A stretch of 47,271 nucleotides of DNA from Streptococcus infantis (GTDB lineage: Bacteria; Bacillota; Bacilli; Lactobacillales; Streptococcaceae): NCBI RefSeq assembly GCF_000963255.1, contig NZ_JYOV01000024.1, forward strand, positions 1 to 47,271. Direction: 5' to 3'. Every line of letters begins with the position of its first letter. Positions within the stretch are counted from its first letter, which is position 1. Positions 1 to 7,464 of the stretch are shown here, one piece after another. The notes below the pieces were generated by a model that was not told the DNA's origin, ran no database searches, and was given only the letters and a program-made list of their open reading frames with translations. Both the position numbers and the translations under genes were made by a program.

Positions 1-90
1 CAATGTCATTAAGTTAAGAAATTCAAATACAATTCTGTATTTGGGTTTCTTTTTTTATGTGCTAAACTGATAGTTAAGGAGGTACTTCCT

Positions 91-1381
91 ATGATAAAAC
101 AGATAAAAGCCCACTTGAATAAGAGTATTCAGAGTATCCTTGGTCAAAAAGTTGAGCTCGTCAAACAAGATGAACAGGCCTTTACTCGTAAAAGAAGGTT
201 ATCACTAGAAACCATGATTCGTACCATTCTGGGAATGGGAGGAAAATCACTGTCAAAAGAATTACTAGATGCTAGACTGACAGTTTCAAATTCAGCCTTT
301 GTTCAAAGACGCTATCAGATAAAACCTGAGGCTTTCTATACCTTATTTAAAGAATTTACAGCACCTATTCCACTTAACACCAATCTTCCGATATTCGCTG
401 CAGATGGGAGTGATATCTGTATTCCTCGAAATCCCATGGATACAGAAACCTCTATCCAAACCCAAACGGATGTTAAATCCTATAATCTCATACACATAAA
501 TGCCCTATACGACTTGACGACTGGAGTGTATAGAGATGTTTCTATTCAAGACAAACATACGCAACATGAGCGCTTAGCTCTGATTCAGATGATGAAGGCT
601 TCTCCCTTTCGAGAAAGCTCTTGTTATCATGGATAGAGGCTATGAAAGTTACAATCTCATGGCTCATTTTCAAGAAAAAGGATGGCTTTATATCATCCGA
701 ATTCGAGATGGAAAACAATCCATGCGTTCCTCCTTCAACTTGCCAAATACAGAGTGTTTTGATCAAAACTTTTCTCTAAAATTATCACGAAAGCAAACCA
801 ATCAGCTCAAAAAACTTTATCGTGATTTCCCCAATGACTATCATTTTATTCCACACAATTCTACTTTTGATTTTCTTCCAGAAACAAGTCAAAAACATGA
901 CCCTGTTGAACTATACCAACTTCCTTTTCGTTTGGTGCGTTTAGAAGCGGAAGAAGGAAAATACGAAACTTTGGTGACAAATACAGACTATTCAGTCCAA
1001 CAATTAAAAAATCTCTACGCCAGCAGATGGGGCATAGAGACTAGTTTTCGTGACCTGAAATACAGTATTGGCTTGGTCAATTTTCATGCCAAAAAGAAGG
1101 AAGGGATTCTCCAAGAAATCTTTGCCCGATTTACAAATTTTAACTTTTGTCGTTGGGTAACCTCGCAAGTTGCCATCGACAGTAGTCACAAAAAACAAAG
1201 ATATAAAGTGTGTTTCTCAGATGCGACTTATGCCTGCCGTTTGTTTTTTAACGGTTCCCTTTCTTCTCTCCAGTTGAAAAACTACCTCAAGAAACAGTTA
1301 TCTATTATTCGACCGAATCGAAAATATCCAAGAAAAATAAAGGCCCAATCGGTAATTGATTTCATCTATAGAGTAACATAA
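91..1381 (+). pseudogene. IS4-family DDE transposase, broken by a frameshift near 600-636
   Basis: Two reading frames together encode one IS4-type transposase. The first (91-636) carries the first catalytic Asp in AADGSD and ends at an early stop. The second starts around 596, with its first ATG at 629; it carries the second Asp in MDRGYES and the YASRWGIETSFRDLK segment with the catalytic Glu and the Y-(2)-R-(3)-E-(6)-K signature. The frames overlap at 596-636, and joining them needs removal of one base, most simply from the GAAAG run near 615. A start at 91 is supported by AAGGAGG just upstream. IS4 elements normally have one uninterrupted gene of about 430 codons, so I read this as an inactivating one-base insertion; programmed frameshifting is less likely. 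Confidence 0.85.
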
Positions 1382-1434
1382 ATCTCAAAAAATAGGGTGA
1401 AAAAACCTTTATTTGTTATGCAAAAAAAATAGAA

Positions 1435-1473
1435 GATAGGATAGAGAATCACTTTGATGATCTCAATCCTATC
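1435..1473. terminator. Hairpin at the 3' end of the IS element
   Basis: GATAGGAT (1435-1442) pairs with ATCCTATC (1466-1473), with further GAGA/TCTC pairing inside. It lies between the transposase stop and the right inverted repeat. It may end transposase transcription or block transcription arriving from xerS. Confidence 0.45.
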
Positions 1474-1558
1474 TCCTATTCAAATAGTTAGATTACTAAC
1501 TTAATGACATTGGGACTTTACCAACTTCTTTTTCAATTGTTACATAATTTATATTATG

Positions 1559-2629
1559 TTATAAACTATCCAAGGCATTCTTTTGCTCATCATTAACGAT
1601 ATGGGTATACAAATCGGTAACTTGTGTGCTTGCATGTCCCAGCTGGTGACTGACCAAAACCTGTGATTTGGTTGCATCATAGAGACGAGTTGCAAGTGTG
1701 TGGCGTAGCTTGTGTGGCGTCACGCGGACTTTGAAGTCTTCTGAATACTTGGCGACCATTTTTTCAACACTTGAAGCGTCAATACGGTTTGGAACACCTC
1801 TATATAAAGTTAGAAAGAGAGCTGTATCAGTCTTTTCTGTCTTGTAACGTTTGTCTCGAATAGCAAGATATTGCTCCAGATAAGGCTTCGCAAAGGCAGC
1901 AACATTGACTGAATCTCGTTTTCCACCCTTACGAGTAACATCAATGACCATCATCTTGAGGTTGAGATCTCGAAGGTCCAGGTTAACCGCTTCAGAGAGA
2001 CGGACACCAGAGGCAAGAAGGAGTGCTATAATGGCTAAATCTCTCTCTTTATTCTTATTAAATGAAGAGAGGGCGCGATTTGAGAGAGTTTTGGGGTATT
2101 CCTCATCTATATATTTCAAAAACCCCTCTGTTTCATCACCTAAAAAGAGCTTTTGCTTGATATTCTCAGCCCGTGCAGCCAATGTTTCTTTCTTTTTCTT
2201 GGTAGCAACCTTCTTCATGACATTGCGGTAGAAATAAGGTTCTCCTTGCTCATTTTCAACCTCTTCAGTCAAATACTTATAAAGACTAGAAAGTGCTGAT
2301 AAAGTCCGGTTGATGGTTGTTTGGGAGACACCATTCTTTGTCGTATTAGCATTGAGTAAAGGACGTTCACGTAAGTAAAGAATAAAAGATTCCATGTCTT
2401 TCTTTGTCATATTCTCAAGTACATCTAAAGGTATATTTGCCATGGTGTCAGCATTCGATATACCAGATTCTAAAACCCAGCTGAAAAATCGATCGTATTC
2501 CTTTAAATATTCGTACAAGGTCGTAAAACTATAGGGAACAGCCAGTTTCGATTGGTAGTATTCCAGAACATACCAGGGCATGACTTGTTTGAGTTTATCA
2601 ATACGTTCTAATAAGATCTCGCGTTTCAT
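1559..2629 (-). CDS. xerS: Tyrosine recombinase XerS (chromosome dimer resolution)
   Basis: XerS is the single tyrosine recombinase that streptococci and lactococci use to resolve chromosome dimers at difSL, working at the septum with FtsK. The frame is open to a TTG at 2641, but ATG at 2629 preceded by TTTGGAG is the better start and gives 356 residues, the usual XerS length. The N-terminal half is a SAM-like DNA-binding domain. The C-terminal half shows the catalytic residues: Arg in [14 protein letters not shown] (H-x-x-R), the HQLGHAS box and the nucleophile Tyr in DLYTHI. The dif site lies about 52 bp upstream, the arrangement known for this system. The IS4 copy begins just past the stop codon, but the gene looks intact. 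Confidence 0.97.
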   Translation of the reverse strand: MKREILLERIDKLKQVMPWYVLEYYQSKLAVPYSFTTLYEYLKEYDRFFSWVLESGISNADTMANIPLDVLENMTKKDMESFILYLRERPLLNANTTKNGVSQTTINRTLSALSSLYKYLTEEVENEQGEPYFYRNVMKKVATKKKKETLAARAENIKQKLFLGDETEGFLKYIDEEYPKTLSNRALSSFNKNKERDLAIIALLLASGVRLSEAVNLDLRDLNLKMMVIDVTRKGGKRDSVNVAAFAKPYLEQYLAIRDKRYKTEKTDTALFLTLYRGVPNRIDASSVEKMVAKYSEDFKVRVTPHKLRHTLATRLYDATKSQVLVSHQLGHASTQVTDLYTHIVNDEQKNALDSL

Positions 2630-2647
2630 GTTTTTCTCCAAATATTT

Positions 2648-2664
2648 CTATACTAGTAGTATAG
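2648..2664. promoter_or_regulatory. Short palindrome between dif and xerS
   Basis: CTATACTA (2648-2655) and TAGTATAG (2657-2664) form a perfect 8-bp inverted repeat around one central base, 19 bp upstream of the xerS ATG. It could be an operator or part of the promoter; nothing more can be said from sequence. Confidence 0.4.
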
Positions 2665-2680
2665 CATAGCCAGATATATT

Positions 2681-2711
2681 TTTCAAGAAAATTATAGTTT
2701 TTCGGAAAGAT
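2681..2711 (-). other. difSL chromosome dimer resolution site
   Basis: The 31-bp site matches the streptococcal/lactococcal difSL sequence as I remember it, read on the minus strand. The plus strand begins TTTCAAGAAA (2681-2690) and ends TTTTCGGAAAGAT (2699-2711). It sits directly upstream of xerS, the conserved arrangement, and marks this end of the window as the replication terminus. Confidence 0.93.
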
Positions 2712-2894
2712 GTTACAGGAGATATATAGGATTGTCTTAGTAAAAAATAATAACCAAAAAAATTTTTAAGCCAATTATACTCAATTATGTACTTTATTTA
2801 AGTGAAAACTAAAATTTTTTTCAATTATCCATAATCCAAAAAGGATAAACCATTTTCAGCTCCAAAGTACACTTTAATCAAAAACCGACGTAAA

Positions 2895-2928
2895 AAAGCC
2901 CTATAGAACTGCTATCTTCTAGGGCTTT
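2895..2928 (-). terminator. Rho-independent terminator (minus strand)
   Basis: AAAGCCCTA (2895-2903) pairs with TAGGGCTTT (2920-2928). On the minus strand the stem runs into a T-tract (complement of the A run at 2892-2897). No ordinary gene lies immediately upstream on that strand, so it may end a small transcript from the intergenic region. Confidence 0.65.
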
Positions 2929-3021
2929 GGTGTATCCTTGTGCTACCTATTCGGCAATTTGATTATATTACGTGGGAGTTTATGTGTTAAAAACATATCT
3001 ATATTCATATTTTATAACGTA

Positions 3022-3102
3022 TTAAAACATAAAATATGTAACAATAGAAACAATAGAAAAGAATAAGAGGATTAACAAGATAAAAATAATTATTTTTTTC
3101 AT
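3022..3102 (-). CDS. Possible 26-residue hydrophobic peptide
   Basis: A minus-strand ATG at 3102 opens a 26-codon frame: MKKIII, then an almost unbroken run of Ile, Leu, Phe and Val, ending YFMF. This is one predicted membrane helix with a positively charged N-terminus. No good ribosome binding site is seen at the normal distance; the only AAGGAG-like sequence is about 45 bp upstream. A minus-strand terminator lies about 95 bp downstream and a candidate -10 about 150 bp upstream, so it may sit on a small RNA. It resembles type I toxin peptides in shape only. It could also be chance in AT-rich DNA. Confidence 0.3.
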   Translation of the reverse strand: MKKIIIFILLILLFFSIVSIVTYFMF

Positions 3103-3252
3103 AATTTATTAATAATACTGACCCTTAGGATACAGTATACTCCTTTCTAGGAGGAATTCTTATTACCCCTATCTTTATTATAGGCCTACAGCAATTTATA
3201 TTCAATTATTTATATGTGAAAGTGGTTTCAGAATTTGAAATTTAAATTTTTT

Positions 3253-3272
3253 ATTATACATTGATTATCATT
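3253..3272 (-). promoter_or_regulatory. Candidate minus-strand -10 overlapped by a Fur-like word
   Basis: The minus strand carries TATAAT (complement of 3253-3258). Directly upstream is AATGATAATCA (complement of 3262-3272), which resembles the centre of a Fur box. No convincing -35 is seen. It points toward the 26-residue ORF and the terminator at 2895-2928. Confidence 0.25.
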
Positions 3273-3365
3273 GAAAATAATGTACAAATTAATTTCTCAG
3301 ATTAGAGGATATTATGTACTAGAAAACATACAAAATACCACTCCAGAATAATGTACAAAACAAAA

Positions 3366-3397
3366 ATAAAGTACACTCCTTAAAGAATGTACTTTAT
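3366..3397. repeat. Perfect 10-bp inverted repeat
   Basis: ATAAAGTACA (3366-3375) and TGTACTTTAT (3388-3397) are exact reverse complements with a 12-base loop. The stem is AT-rich with no adjoining T-run, so it is unlikely to be a normal terminator. It includes two of the recurring GTAC words in this region. Confidence 0.5.
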
Positions 3398-3550
3398 GCT
3401 TCTAATTCAGTTGTATCAATTGTTTAGCTCATGTTAAGTCAATTGTACATAAACTTTTAGTTTTGAAAAATCGCTTAAAATATGGTGAATCATTGCTTCA
3501 TTGAACTTATAGTTTTAAAATTTTTTTAACTTCTACAGTATATTTAACCG

Positions 3551-3598
3551 AAAAACAAAAACTCGTTCTCATCATCTAGAGACCGAGTTTTTGTTTTT
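3551..3598. terminator. Strong bidirectional terminator after the ClC gene
   Basis: AAAAACAAAAACTCG (3551-3565) pairs perfectly with the arm at 3584-3598, with extra TCTC/GAGA pairing in the loop. A/T tracts on both sides allow it to act in either direction. It lies about 105 bp downstream of the ClC stop and would end the rbgA-rnhB-clc operon. Confidence 0.85.
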
Positions 3599-3704
3599 AT
3601 ATTGTTTTCATCTATAAGAATCTGTCGATTAAATAAATCTGAAAAATCTTTTTCTTAAATCATTATCCGATACAACATAACATAAATTATGTAAATTAAT
3701 ACTG

Positions 3705-5255
3705 TTATAAAAGCAAATCTTTTACTTTTCCAATTTCACTTTTTGGAATCACGAGATGAATCATATCCCCTAGATACATCCTTGTAGAACCATTAACTGT
3801 CTTACTTTTACCGTTATGTACTTGGGTTGTGATGAGGACATTATGAGGTAAATTGAGTTCGTGTACCTGTTTACCAGCTATTTTGTCTGAAACCGGGATT
3901 TCTATCAGTGTAACTTCTCCATCATCAGTTGCCGATTCTGGTAGCATTTTTTCCAACATGGCTTCATAGACGGGCGCCCCTTTTAGCAGATCCATAACAA
4001 TATAGGCAACTAGGGTCACCATCCCTAATGGCATTAGATTGCGGATATCACCGACCATTTCCGTCACGAGAATCATTGCTGTCAAAGGTGCTTTTGAGAT
4101 AGCCCCAAAATAACCACTCATTCCAAGAATTACAAATATAGGAAATTGCTGCTGGGTGACGAGTCCAAGATTGACGCAAATAACGCCTACTAGGGCACCA
4201 AGTAAAGAACCTAATGCTAAAATTGGTAAGAAAATACCACCTGGTAGTCCACTTCCGTAACTGATCATGCTCCAGATAAAGCGGATGATAAAGTAAAGTA
4301 AGAGAATTTGAAAACTATAATCTTGTTCTGTTAAGGATAAGACAACCTGATTACCTCCACCAAGTATTTGAGGTAGAAATATTCCAACTGGAATGATCAG
4401 GATAAAAGCAAGAATTGGATGATAAGCTTTATTAATGTTAAGCTTTTGGCCAACCCATTCATAAACTTTGCCTACATTCAGAACGGCTTTTTCATAAAGA
4501 AAACCTGAGAGTCCAAGAAAAATTCCCATCACCAGATAAATCCAATATTGATTCAAGCTCATGAGAGGGATATCATCTGGCATATCCAGAACGGGTGTTA
4601 AGCCGAAGATGAGAAGGGAAACAAAGTTTGCTACCAGACTGGCGGCCAAGGTAGAAACCCAGAAAAATCTTGAAAAATGGTGATAGACTTCTTCTACTAC
4701 AAATAATAACCCTGCAATCGGTGCATTAAAGGCAGCAGCAAGTCCAGCAGCAGCTCCACTTGCGATTAAAGAACGCTCTTCTACTGGGCTAGATTTCAGC
4801 CATTTTGCAATTCCTTTACCTCCAACAGCACCTAGTTGAATACTTGGACCTTCACGACCGAGCATGAGTCCACTAGCAATCGCGAGAATACCAAGAACAT
4901 ATTTCTTCCATAGCACACTCCACCAGTTGAGTGACATGAGACCTTTTAACTCTGCTTCAACTTGAGGAATACCAGAACCTTTAATATCTTTTTCTGAGCG
5001 TGTTAATTTGGCACTAAGCAAGCAAATTAGAATATATAACAATAAAATGATCAATAGATTTCGAAGTAGATTTTCTTGGTCTAGATATAGTCCTTGAACG
5101 ACATGAAAGCCTTTTTCAATCAAAAACCGAAAAGACCCAACAATAAGGCCCACGACTAATCCAACGATAATTCCTCGTCCTACTTGAGATAGAATTGTAC
5201 TAGATGCGAAGGCAAATTCTTTCTTGGAACTAAGTGTTTCCGACTGTTCCTCCAT
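3705..5255 (-). CDS. ClC-family chloride channel/antiporter with C-terminal TrkA-C domain
   Basis: This 516-residue membrane protein belongs to the ClC family, which moves chloride as channels or as 2Cl-/H+ exchangers. Residues 1-430 hold the multi-helix core with the selectivity-filter motifs GSGIPQ, GREGPSIQLG and GIFLP. The Glu of GREGP is the gating glutamate. The VVEEVYHHF segment keeps a glutamate pair equivalent to the proton glutamate of exchangers, so H+/Cl- exchange is more likely than a plain channel. The last 70 or so residues (IPVSDKIAGKQV onward) form a TrkA-C-like regulatory domain. It is the last gene of the rbgA-rnhB-clc unit, 11 bp after rnhB, and is followed by a strong terminator. 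Confidence 0.92.
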   Translation of the reverse strand: MEEQSETLSSKKEFAFASSTILSQVGRGIIVGLVVGLIVGSFRFLIEKGFHVVQGLYLDQENLLRNLLIILLLYILICLLSAKLTRSEKDIKGSGIPQVEAELKGLMSLNWWSVLWKKYVLGILAIASGLMLGREGPSIQLGAVGGKGIAKWLKSSPVEERSLIASGAAAGLAAAFNAPIAGLLFVVEEVYHHFSRFFWVSTLAASLVANFVSLLIFGLTPVLDMPDDIPLMSLNQYWIYLVMGIFLGLSGFLYEKAVLNVGKVYEWVGQKLNINKAYHPILAFILIIPVGIFLPQILGGGNQVVLSLTEQDYSFQILLLYFIIRFIWSMISYGSGLPGGIFLPILALGSLLGALVGVICVNLGLVTQQQFPIFVILGMSGYFGAISKAPLTAMILVTEMVGDIRNLMPLGMVTLVAYIVMDLLKGAPVYEAMLEKMLPESATDDGEVTLIEIPVSDKIAGKQVHELNLPHNVLITTQVHNGKSKTVNGSTRMYLGDMIHLVIPKSEIGKVKDLLL

Positions 5256-5266
5256 AATTTTCTCCT

Positions 5267-6049
5267 TTAATTATCTTTTTCAGCTTCTGAAACGATCGTT
5301 TTAATCGGTTCAAAGCTTGTGCGATGAATGGGTGTAACACCGTGCTTTTCTAAACCTTCTAAATGTTTAGCCGTTCCATAACCAGCATTTTGAGAAAAAT
5401 CATAACCTGGAAATTCCTGATCATAGTTTGCCATGATTTTATCTCTGGTAACCTTAGCAATGATCGATGCTGCTGCAATGGATAGGGAATTAGCATCTCC
5501 TTTGATGATGGATGTCTGAGAAATCGGCAAATCCAACTTCATAGCATCAATCAAAAGGTGTTCTGGTTGAGGGTCAAGCTGAGAGATAGCTTCTTTCATA
5601 GCTAGTTTAGTTGCTTCATAGATATTGACTTGATCAATGACTTGATTGTCCATAATTCCAATACCAATTGCTAGAGCATTGTCCTTAACGGCTTGAAAAA
5701 TCTCCTCATGTTTTCTCTTAGGAATCTTTTTACTGTCATTTAAGCCTTTAATCTTACAATTTTTGGGAAGAATAACTGCTGCGGCAACAACAGGCCCAGC
5801 TAAAGGCCCACGTCCAACTTCATCTACACCTGCAATTAAGCTAAGACCTTGAGCGTAAAACTCTTTTTCATAGCTAAGCATGGCTTCTAAGCGGTGATTT
5901 TCATCAATTTCAGCTTGAATGGCTTTCTTACGCTTTTCAATTTCCTTTTGTACACCTGAACGAGAATCTTTTTCAAATTCCTTAAACAAGGGACTTTCAA
6001 GTTCAGTTATCTTTGCTAATTCTTCTTTTATTTCTTTAATCGTTGCCAT
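5267..6049 (-). CDS. rnhB: Ribonuclease HII
   Basis: RNase HII cleaves RNA in RNA/DNA hybrids and removes ribonucleotides misinserted in DNA. The 260-residue protein has an N-terminal extension of about 70 charged, helical residues, as in other Firmicute RNase HII proteins. The catalytic core begins with [15 protein letters not shown], giving the first Asp and Glu, and continues with the third acidic residue in LLIDAMKLD and a further conserved stretch around [11 protein letters not shown]. The start overlaps the end of rbgA by 14 bp, a conserved pairing that implies translational coupling. Confidence 0.97.
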   Translation of the reverse strand: MATIKEIKEELAKITELESPLFKEFEKDSRSGVQKEIEKRKKAIQAEIDENHRLEAMLSYEKEFYAQGLSLIAGVDEVGRGPLAGPVVAAAVILPKNCKIKGLNDSKKIPKRKHEEIFQAVKDNALAIGIGIMDNQVIDQVNIYEATKLAMKEAISQLDPQPEHLLIDAMKLDLPISQTSIIKGDANSLSIAAASIIAKVTRDKIMANYDQEFPGYDFSQNAGYGTAKHLEGLEKHGVTPIHRTSFEPIKTIVSEAEKDN

Positions 6050-6887
6050 TGAGGTCTTCCAATGTATCTAATGTATAGTTACCTAGTTTTCCATCACGAA
6101 CTTCTTTGACGAAGAGATTGTAAAAGCGATCGTAATCATCACGGAAACCAAGGATACGAGTCATGTCCATGATAATTTCAGGAGCTTCATCGTCCAGATT
6201 CATTTGTTTAAAACGTTCTTGAAGCTTATCAGGATAATGTGTTTTAAAATAATTAAGCCCGAAGATCGTCACTTCATCCATTGGAAGCAACTGATCCTTG
6301 ATCGCTCCTGTAAGGGCAAGTTTAAGAGCAACAGTTTCATCTTCGAATTTTGGCCAGAGAATCCCTGGAGTATCCAAGATTTCCAAATCTTTATTTGTTT
6401 TGAGCCATTGTTGGCCTTTTGTCACACCTGGTTTGTTACCAACGATAGCAATTTTCTTACCAGCCAAACGGTTCATCAGCGTTGATTTACCAGCGTTTGG
6501 AATACCGATTATCATGGTACGTAAGGTCTCGATTTGAATCCCACGTTCCTTTTGACGAGCTATCTTATCTGCCATGAGTTTCTTAGCAGCGTCCGTTACG
6601 ACTTTTACCGTAATTTGCTCTTTAGAATTGATTGCCAGTGTTTGAATGCCTTGTGATTCAAAATGCTGACGCCATTCTTTTGTTAATGCTGGGTCTGCTA
6701 GGTCTGCCTTGTTCAAAATCAATAGTCTTTTTTTATCTCCGATGATTTTAGTCAGCATCGGATTTTGACTAGACAAGGGCAAACGTGCATCGACTAAAAC
6801 TGTTACAAAATCAACGAATTTTAAATTTTCCTGAACCTGACGACGCGCCTTGGACATGTGTCCAGGAAACCATTGAATAGTTGCCAT
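6036..6887 (-). CDS. rbgA: Ribosome biogenesis GTPase RbgA (YlqF)
   Basis: RbgA is a circularly permuted GTPase needed for late assembly of the 50S ribosomal subunit. The frame is open to 6953, but ATG at 6887, preceded by AGAAAGGAA, starts the typical [15 protein letters not shown]-terminus and gives 283 residues. The permuted motif order is visible: G4 (NKADL) comes before the P-loop GIPNAGKST and then G3 (DTPG). A C-terminal RNA-binding domain of about 100 residues follows. It is the first gene of an operon with rnhB and the ClC gene. An extended -10 lies about 100 bp upstream. Confidence 0.96.
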   Translation of the reverse strand: MATIQWFPGHMSKARRQVQENLKFVDFVTVLVDARLPLSSQNPMLTKIIGDKKRLLILNKADLADPALTKEWRQHFESQGIQTLAINSKEQITVKVVTDAAKKLMADKIARQKERGIQIETLRTMIIGIPNAGKSTLMNRLAGKKIAIVGNKPGVTKGQQWLKTNKDLEILDTPGILWPKFEDETVALKLALTGAIKDQLLPMDEVTIFGLNYFKTHYPDKLQERFKQMNLDDEAPEIIMDMTRILGFRDDYDRFYNLFVKEVRDGKLGNYTLDTLEDLNGND

Positions 6888-6984
6888 GAGAGTATAATTC
6901 CTTTCTCTTATTGGATTTGTATCTATTTTTACAGTTTCAAAAATTAAATACAAATCCTTTTTCTAAAATAAATCACTATCTTTT

Positions 6985-6993
6985 ATTATAACA
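6985..6993 (-). promoter_or_regulatory. Extended -10 promoter for rbgA-rnhB-clc
   Basis: The minus strand reads TGTTATAAT (complement of 6985-6993), an extended -10 element without a clear -35. The predicted transcript start gives a leader of about 90 bases before the rbgA ATG. Confidence 0.6.
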
Positions 6994-7055
6994 TGATTTC
7001 TCGTATTTGACGCTTGATTCAATGCCGATTGTAAAATGTTTTCTAAGTAAATCAG

Positions 7056-7397
7056 TCACAAATAAAATTTCTCGTTGTCTAAAACGATTGAAAAATAATA
7101 GTGTTCACCATGATCTTTAACATAGTTGCTGATATATTTTTCTGTTTGAATAATGGATTTACTGCTATCAATGGTTGGATCTTGTTTCTCGTAATACCAA
7201 TGATCATAAGTATGTTTCAATTGGCCATTCTTGTAGCAAAAAACATCCCCACCTAGTATAATTTGATTATTGGCTTTGAGATTATCAAGTAAGTCTGGGA
7301 TTACTGAATAATCATAAGCGTATGCGTTGATCCCTATGTGATTTAAATTTATCCCTCTTGTATGTATATGTTCAAAATTCTGCTTCATAAAGTTCAT
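7056..7397 (-). CDS. Imm40-like immunity protein, orphan
   Basis: The 113-residue protein matches my memory of the Imm40 family, immunity proteins of polymorphic-toxin systems. It has an N-terminal NHIGIN segment, a central helix, the hallmark IILGGDV, then TYDHWYY and a C-terminal beta segment ending YYFSIVLDN. Such proteins neutralise a cognate toxin domain in the cytoplasm. No toxin gene is visible beside it, so it looks orphaned, perhaps protecting against toxins of neighbouring strains. A second in-frame ATG at 7388 is an equally possible start, and neither has a strong ribosome binding site. A terminator separates it from the glucosaminidase gene upstream on the same strand, so it needs its own promoter or read-through. 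Confidence 0.7.
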   Translation of the reverse strand: MNFMKQNFEHIHTRGINLNHIGINAYAYDYSVIPDLLDNLKANNQIILGGDVFCYKNGQLKHTYDHWYYEKQDPTIDSSKSIIQTEKYISNYVKDHGEHYYFSIVLDNEKFYL

Positions 7398-7420
7398 TTC
7401 TCAAGTTTCTCTTGATAAGT

Positions 7421-7456
7421 AAAATCGATAACCACTTTGCAGTTGTTATCGATTTT
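7421..7456 (-). terminator. Terminator after the LytB-like gene
   Basis: AAAATCGATAAC (7421-7432) and GTTATCGATTTT (7445-7456) form a perfect 12-bp stem between the glucosaminidase stop and the Imm40-like start. The A/T tracts allow action in both directions. Confidence 0.8.
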
Positions 7457-7464
7457 AATGATTT

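Larger units (their letters stand above)
1..1512 (+). mobile_element. IS4-family insertion sequence, inactive copy
   Basis: The window opens with CAATGTCATTAAGTTA, and its reverse complement lies at about 1497-1512, giving terminal inverted repeats of about 16 bp around a single transposase region. The left end coincides with base 1, so a base or two and the target duplication on that side may be missing. A hairpin at 1435-1473 follows the transposase. The element ends 46 bp from the 3' end of xerS. The transposase is frameshifted, so this copy is probably dead unless helped in trans. Confidence 0.9.
2712..3704. other. Gene-poor, AT-rich stretch between dif and the ClC gene
   Basis: No ORF of ordinary length is visible. 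The stretch holds a minus-strand terminator (2895-2928), a possible 26-residue hydrophobic peptide gene (3022-3102), a candidate -10 element overlapped by a Fur-like word (3253-3272), a perfect hairpin (3366-3397), and a strong terminator for the ClC operon (3551-3598). The word GTAC inside TGTAC/GTACA contexts recurs several times. Confidence 0.7.

Noticed and set aside
3140..3180. AGGAGG near 3150 as a ribosome site for a plus-strand peptide
   Set aside because: No ATG, GTG or TTG with a useful frame follows at the right distance.
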